Made by a program: the position numbers and the translations under genes
Shown here: positions 58,948 through 64,000 of the stretch, one piece after another
Position numbering within the stretch: the first letter of the stretch is position 1
Layout of the letters: every line of letters starts with the position of its first letter
Assembly (NCBI GenBank): GCA_003864495.1
Contig: ML133454.1
Coordinates: 3,383,442-3,447,441, forward strand
Source of the DNA: Nemopilema nomurai
Lineage: Eukaryota; Cnidaria; Scyphozoa; Rhizostomeae; Rhizostomatidae
Length of the DNA stretch: 64,000 bases
Direction of reading: 5' to 3'
The notes under the pieces: model-generated
Database searches by the model: none
What the model was told of the DNA's origin: nothing
The model's input: only the letters and a program-made list of their open reading frames with translations

Positions 58948-61667
58948 TTACCAGCTGGTACCATTTGGGACCCTACTCAAGATTTTCCAGCCCGTTCTTT
59001 TCTTTGGTCTGAGTGGAAACTTGCTTCTCTTTGAAGCAAGGCCTTTGCAAACCTCCTTCGTAAAGGACCCTCGCTTCACCTCAGTGTGGAACTGTCCCTC
59101 AAAATTTCCCGCAGGTTTGTACCGGGCAACGACGTACGTGCATGGGACCCCGTCGTGGCTGCCCGTCGCTTTACCAATGCCGAGGAGCCGGCTTGACGAC
59201 CAGACGACTTGTGTAAAGTGCCCGGTCGACATTGTGAACTTTCCGTCTTCGAAGTCGTAACCGGGTTGGCAAACCTCTTCGTACCTGAGTGAAAAAAGCA
59301 ACCTCTCCAGATCTAGCAAGCTTTAAGATGATTAATGGAGAACAATTTAATGCAATTCAAGCGCGCTTCATCGCGCATGATTGAACAAAGAGCCAGCCTT
59401 GGCAGTAGTGCGACCAAAGTAAACAGTTTTAACGGAAATCTTCGTCTTCTTGCCAATCTTTAGCCAGTGCAGGCACTAAAGAGCGACAGGGTTTTCATGA
59501 TCCTTCCCATTATTAATTTACTATACCCTGCAAACTGGTTTCCTAATAAAAGTCGCATTTTACGAATGCCTCAGTGGTTCCTAACTTTTTCTCATTTCCT
59601 ATCCTAGTGCCAACAAGCTCGAATTTTGACGACATAACATAAAACACCTCCATAAATTACTCCCATAAACGCAAAATCGCCTGAATTTGTCAAAAATCGG
59701 ATGAGCTATTGCCATTCTTGCGAATAAGCAGAAGCTTGAGGCAATTTCTCACTAACGAATGTTTGCAAGGCAAGAGGACAAATTCGAAGCGAGGCTCAAG
59801 TCAAACATACCACAGCGTGGTCGTGAAAACACCATCCGGCTCCTTCTCAGCGCCACCAAAACACTTCATTGCCAGGTTTTCCCCATCAGTACTCTCCTGG
59901 GAATGCTCAAACTTGCCCGCCTTTGCGAGGGATTCTGCGTATGCCTGCGCTTCTAACGAGAGCTGTTCGTCTAGCTTCATAGCAGGGGCATCATGAATGT
60001 CCCTGTACCGATTGTGGGCAGACAGTGCTTCTAGGGCGAAGGTCGTCTTTCCTTTGAAAGAAAGGTTCTCGTCAGTCTACCAAAAACCTATTTGAAAGTC
60101 GAGCTGCGTGACGCTTTTTATTTTAAAAGGGACTTCAATGTCTGCAAATTAAACTTAAGGGTTTAAAAAAGTGGAATGGGTAATGAAATAACAAATAGCT
60201 TTCAGATATATTCAAGGACAATTGTAAGAGGGAAGGAAAGTCTTAAACAGTCATTATCATATCTTAAACATTTTGATGTAGTAATTTTCCATGGAAACAT
60301 CAAATGACAAAGTTTGTGGTGTCTCGAATGATGTATCGCGCAAGTTTTGATAACATGGAATTTCATCGAAGCATCAAGCCACTTTTGTTGAAGTTTCCTT
60401 TACAAAGTAACATACTGTGCCCTTCGTTACAAACAGTGTTCCCGAAGCCTGATCATTTAAGAAAGTCAACAATACAATACGAGTATTTCAGGCTTTCAAA
60501 GAGAAGAAATGCAGAGCCTAAGCCTCGTAACAACGGCAGGAATTGACAAGAAACGAACCCTCGGCATTGGGTGCTTTGAAAGATGCTTTTGTCACAGTCG
60601 GGGCTCCCATTGGTGGCACCCCTGCGCCCGGGGCATTCGAAAGGTCCTTCAGCAGGTCATCTAGTCTGCTGCACATGGTCGGGTCATAAGAACCTTTCAT
60701 GACTTCTTGTTGGAACATCCCCATGTAGTTCCCAGCAGGGCGATATCGGGCGACGATGTAAGTGCATTTCATGTCATCTTTAGGCACGACTGCCTTTCCT
60801 AAGCCCAAGGCAGTGCTGCTTTTCCACACGACTTGTGTGAAATGGCCTGAATCCATGCTAAAGTCGCCGGTTTCGAAGTTGTACTTGGAGTCACACACTT
60901 CTCGATACCTTAAAGAAGAAAAGTTGAAGCAGCAATTGGTGCAAGAAAGCGTTAATGGCTCAATTCAAAAAGGAGTGATGATTTTAACCATATACCCTCT
61001 CCGTGTTGTTACTACTAAAGCAATAAATCGTACGAAACTCCCACAAAACTGAAGACAAAAACTGAAGAGGGATTATCTGGTACTGTACAAGTCTAGCATG
61101 CTCAATAAAGGCTAGACCACTGATATAAAAAAGACTGGATCGAGCAACCAATTGTTTTAGCGCGCCAAAACTTGAAGGTGATCTTGTTATGTTGACGCCA
61201 TGTTTGTGAGACCACCTCTTTTTTATAGATCAGTGGGCTAGACACTGTCAACAGCAACCACCTTTCAAAAGCAGAAGATCAAGTAGGGCTTCTTATCAAT
61301 TGGGAGACCATCTTACTCAATTAAGCGACCGAATGACTGTAGGAGCTGGCTAGATATTTGGTGTTTGATTGGAAAACACAATTATCGTAAGCTCTGAAAA
61401 TCAAAGAATATAGGCTCATGATAAGGACGAACCAGTTTTTGGTTGCCTCTTCGGCTGACATTTCATTTCCACCTGTGGTGCAGCCCATGGCTAAGTTCTC
61501 TCCGTCGCTAGTGGAGGAGTGCTCAAGGTTCCCTTTTGCAGCAATGACTTCAGCGTACTTGGCTGCCTCTTCAGACATCTGCGCATCCAGATGCATGGGG
61601 GGCGCTTCATGGATCTTTCTGAAAATGTTATGGGCTCTTAGGCCAGCCTCATCAAAAGGTAGAGAAC
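58948..61667 (-). CDS. Tandem two-CAP-domain (SCP/GAPR-1-like) protein, 5' partial
   Basis: Four exons in coding order are 61433-61667, 60559-60908, 59811-60051 and 58948-59284, all in phase. They encode two complete CAP domains of the cysteine-rich secretory/GAPR-1 superfamily. Domain 1 shows RAHNIFRKIHEAPPMHL, DGENLAMG, then GHFTQVVW and CTYIVARYRPAGNY. Domain 2 shows SAHNRYRDIHDAPAMKL, DGENLAM, then GHFTQVVW and CTYVVARYKPAGNF. Both keep the His and Glu residues that line the CAP cavity. A linker rich in Pro, Gly and Ala joins the domains. The first exon enters in phase 1, so a start exon, probably with a signal peptide, lies further upstream, beyond or within the 15-bp minisatellite. Two donors read GTTCGT, weaker than consensus. 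The molecular function is unknown; family members are usually secreted or membrane-associated. Confidence 0.9.
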
Positions 61668-61905
61668 CTGAAAAAGGTACACAACTTGTATCAAACAATT
61701 AGGAAAACAGGCCGTGATTATACTGTTAAATATATTAGCTGAAGAGAGAGTATCCTTTTTGTCAAAGTGCCTACGCTGCACTGCAAGGTAATTGCAGAAC
61801 AATGTTTCTGTAAACACACTTACTATAGAAATGCGTAAAATCAACGCGAAACAACGCCAATAAACCAGAATAAAAGATCAAGAAAAGCAGAAGCACTGCA
61901 TCTAA

Positions 61906-63941
61906 GCTCCAGCTTCATGAGCTCCAGCTGCACGAGCTCCAGCTTCACGAGCTCCAGCTTCACGAGCTCCAGCTTCACGAGCTCCAGCTTCACGAGCTCC
62001 AACTTTATGAGCTCCAGCTTCACGAGCTCCAGCTTCATGAGCTCCAGCTTCACGAGCTCCAGCTTCACGAGCTCCAGCTTCATGAGCTCCAGCTTCATGA
62101 GCCCCAGCTTCACGAGCTCCAGCTTCACGAGCTCCAGCTTCATGAGCTCCAGCTTCACGAGCTCCAGCTGCACGAGCTCCAGCTTCACGAGCTCCAGCTT
62201 CACGAGCTCCAACTTTATGAGCTCCAGCTTCACGAGCTCCAACTTTATGAGCTCCAGCTTCACGAGCTCCAGCTTCATGAGCTCCAGCTTCATGAGCCCC
62301 AGCTTCACGAGCTCCAGCTTCATGAGCCCCAGCTTCATGAGCCCCAGCTTCATGAGCTCCAGCTTCATGAGCTCCAGCTTCATGAGCCCCAGCTTCACGA
62401 GCTCCAGCTTCATGAGCCCCAGCTTCATGAGCCCCAGCTTCATGAGCCCCAGCTTCATGAGCTCCAGCTTCATGAGCCCCAGCTTCATGAGCTCCAGCTT
62501 CATGAGCCCCAGCTTCATGAGCCCCAGCTTCATGAGCCCCAGCTTCATGAGCTCCAGCTGCACGAGCTCCAGCTTCACGAGCTCCAGCTTCATGAGCCCC
62601 AGCTTCATGAGCCCCAGCTTCATGAGCTCCAGCTGCACGAGCTCCAGCTTCATGAGCTCCAGCTGCACGAGCTCCAGCTTCACGAGCTTCAGCTTCACGA
62701 GCTCCAGCTTCACGAGCTCCAGCTTCACGAGCTCCAGCTTCACGAGCTCCAGCTTCACGAGCTCCAGCTTCATGAGCTCCAGCTTCACGAGCTCCAGCTT
62801 CACGAGCTCCAGCTTCATGAGCCCCAGCTTCACGAGCTCCAGCTTCATGAGCTCCAGCTTCACGAGCTCCAGCTTCACGAGCTCCAGCTTCACGAGCTCC
62901 AGCTTCATGAGCCCCAGCTTCACGAGCTCCAGCTTCATGAGCTCCAGCTTCACGAGCTCCAGCTTCACGAGCTCCAGCTTCATGAGCTCCAGCTTCACGA
63001 GCTCCAGCTTCATGAGCCCCAGCTTCATGAGCTCCAGCTGCACGAGCTCCAGCTTCACGAGCTCCAGCTTCATGAGCCCCAGCTTCATGAGCCCCAGCTT
63101 CATGAGCTCCAGCTGCACGAGCTCCAGCTTCATGAGCTCCAGCTGCACGAGCTCCAGCTTCACGAGCTCCAGCTTCACGAGCTCCAGCTTCACGAGCTCC
63201 AGCTTCACGAGCTCCAGCTTCACGAGCTCCAGCTTCACGAGCTCCAGCTTCACGAGCTCCAGCTTTATGAGCTCCAGCTTCACGAGCTCCAGCTTCACGA
63301 GCTCCAGCTTCACGAGCTCCAGCTTCACGAGCTCCAGCTTCATGAGCTCCAGCTTCACGAGCTCCAGCTTCACGAGCTCCAGCTTCACGAGCTCCAGCTT
63401 CACGAGCTCCAGCTTCACGAGCTCCAGCTTCACGAGCTCCAGCTTCATGAGCTCCAGCTTCATGAGCCCCAGCTTCATGAGCTCCAGCTTCACGAGCTCC
63501 AGCTTTATGAGCTCCAGCTTCACGAGCTCCAGCTTCATGAGCTCCAGCTTCACGAGCTCCAACTTTATGAGCTCCAGCTTCATGAGCTCCAGCTTCACGA
63601 GCTCCAGCTTCATGTGCTCCAGCTTCATGAGCTCCAGCTTCACGAGCTCCAGCTTCACGAGCTCCAGCTTCACGAGCTCCAGCTTCATGAGCTCCAGCTT
63701 CACGAGCTCCAGCTTCACGAGCTCCAGCTTCACGAGCTCCAACTTCACGAGCTCCAACTTTATGAGCTCCAGCTTCATGAGCTCCAGCTTCACGAGCTCC
63801 AACTTTATGAGCTCCAGCTTCATGAGCTCCAGCTTCATGAGCCCCAGCTTCATGAGCTCCAGCTTCACGAGCTCCAGCTTCACGAGCTCCAGCTTCACGA
63901 GCTCCAGCTTCACGAGCTCCAGCTTCACGAGCTCCAGCTGC
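61906..63941 (-). repeat. 15-bp minisatellite, about 135 units
   Basis: The plus-strand unit is GCTCCAGCTTCACGA with substitutions at a few fixed positions (C/T in CACGA, T/C in GCTCC, T/G in AGCTT, and AACTTTATGA variants). Phase is kept for the whole 2 kb with no net insertion or deletion. On the minus strand the unit reads as the pentapeptide KLELV, with M, I, G and Q variants, giving an open frame from 63979 to 61841 (712 codons). More than one frame stays open because of the repeat itself, so coding is not assumed. It lies just upstream of the first visible CAP exon. Confidence 0.95.
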
Positions 63942-64000
63942 AGAGTGAATGTACTTATGTTGTCAATGCCCGTCTTCATTGCTATCAGTGAATGTAGATT

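Noticed and set aside
61841..63979. 712-residue KLELV-repeat protein as a called gene
   Set aside because: A 15-bp unit without stops keeps several frames open by itself. There is no splice or family support, so it is listed as a repeat and a finding only.

Overview
The window is animal nuclear DNA. It has many short exons with GT/AG introns, metazoan protein families (integrin alpha, ecto-5'-nucleotidase, secreted CAP proteins), dense small transposons and long satellite arrays. The repertoire and the AT-rich base composition fit an invertebrate, most likely a cnidarian such as a coral or anemone. That placement is inference; no sequence here proves the taxon.

Layout: 1-5802 is a tandem array of a ~174-bp satellite. 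5803-23610 is a unique block with 25 recognisable plus-strand exons of an integrin alpha chain (signal peptide, seven-bladed propeller without I domain, thigh and calf regions). The exons stop before the membrane segment. Several introns hold repeats: a polypyrimidine tract, a hAT-type element with a perfect 8-bp target duplication, and 39-bp and ~55-bp repeats. 23611-about 42830 is a second array of the same satellite in the same orientation. It decays into diverged monomers up to about 44280. 44882-46225 holds two small mobile elements. 46424-54441 (minus strand) is a complete eight-exon ecto-5'-nucleotidase gene with signal peptide, metal-site motifs and a GPI-type tail. One of its exons is partly duplicated in tandem. 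54893-57085 is transposon-rich: an LTR-like element, a broken LINE reverse transcriptase and a Harbinger-derived element with 175-bp inverted repeats. 58948-61667 (minus strand) is the 3' part of a gene encoding two tandem CAP domains. 61906-63941 is a 15-bp minisatellite of about 135 units.

The three genes do not form a pathway. All three products should be secreted or act at the cell surface, but nothing indicates shared regulation. The most notable structural point is that the two satellite arrays flank the integrin block at nearly the same monomer phase. That block is truncated at its 3' end and has apparent reading-frame breaks, so it may be a gene fragment embedded in a satellite array. 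No prokaryotic system, CRISPR array or virus-like gene cluster is visible.
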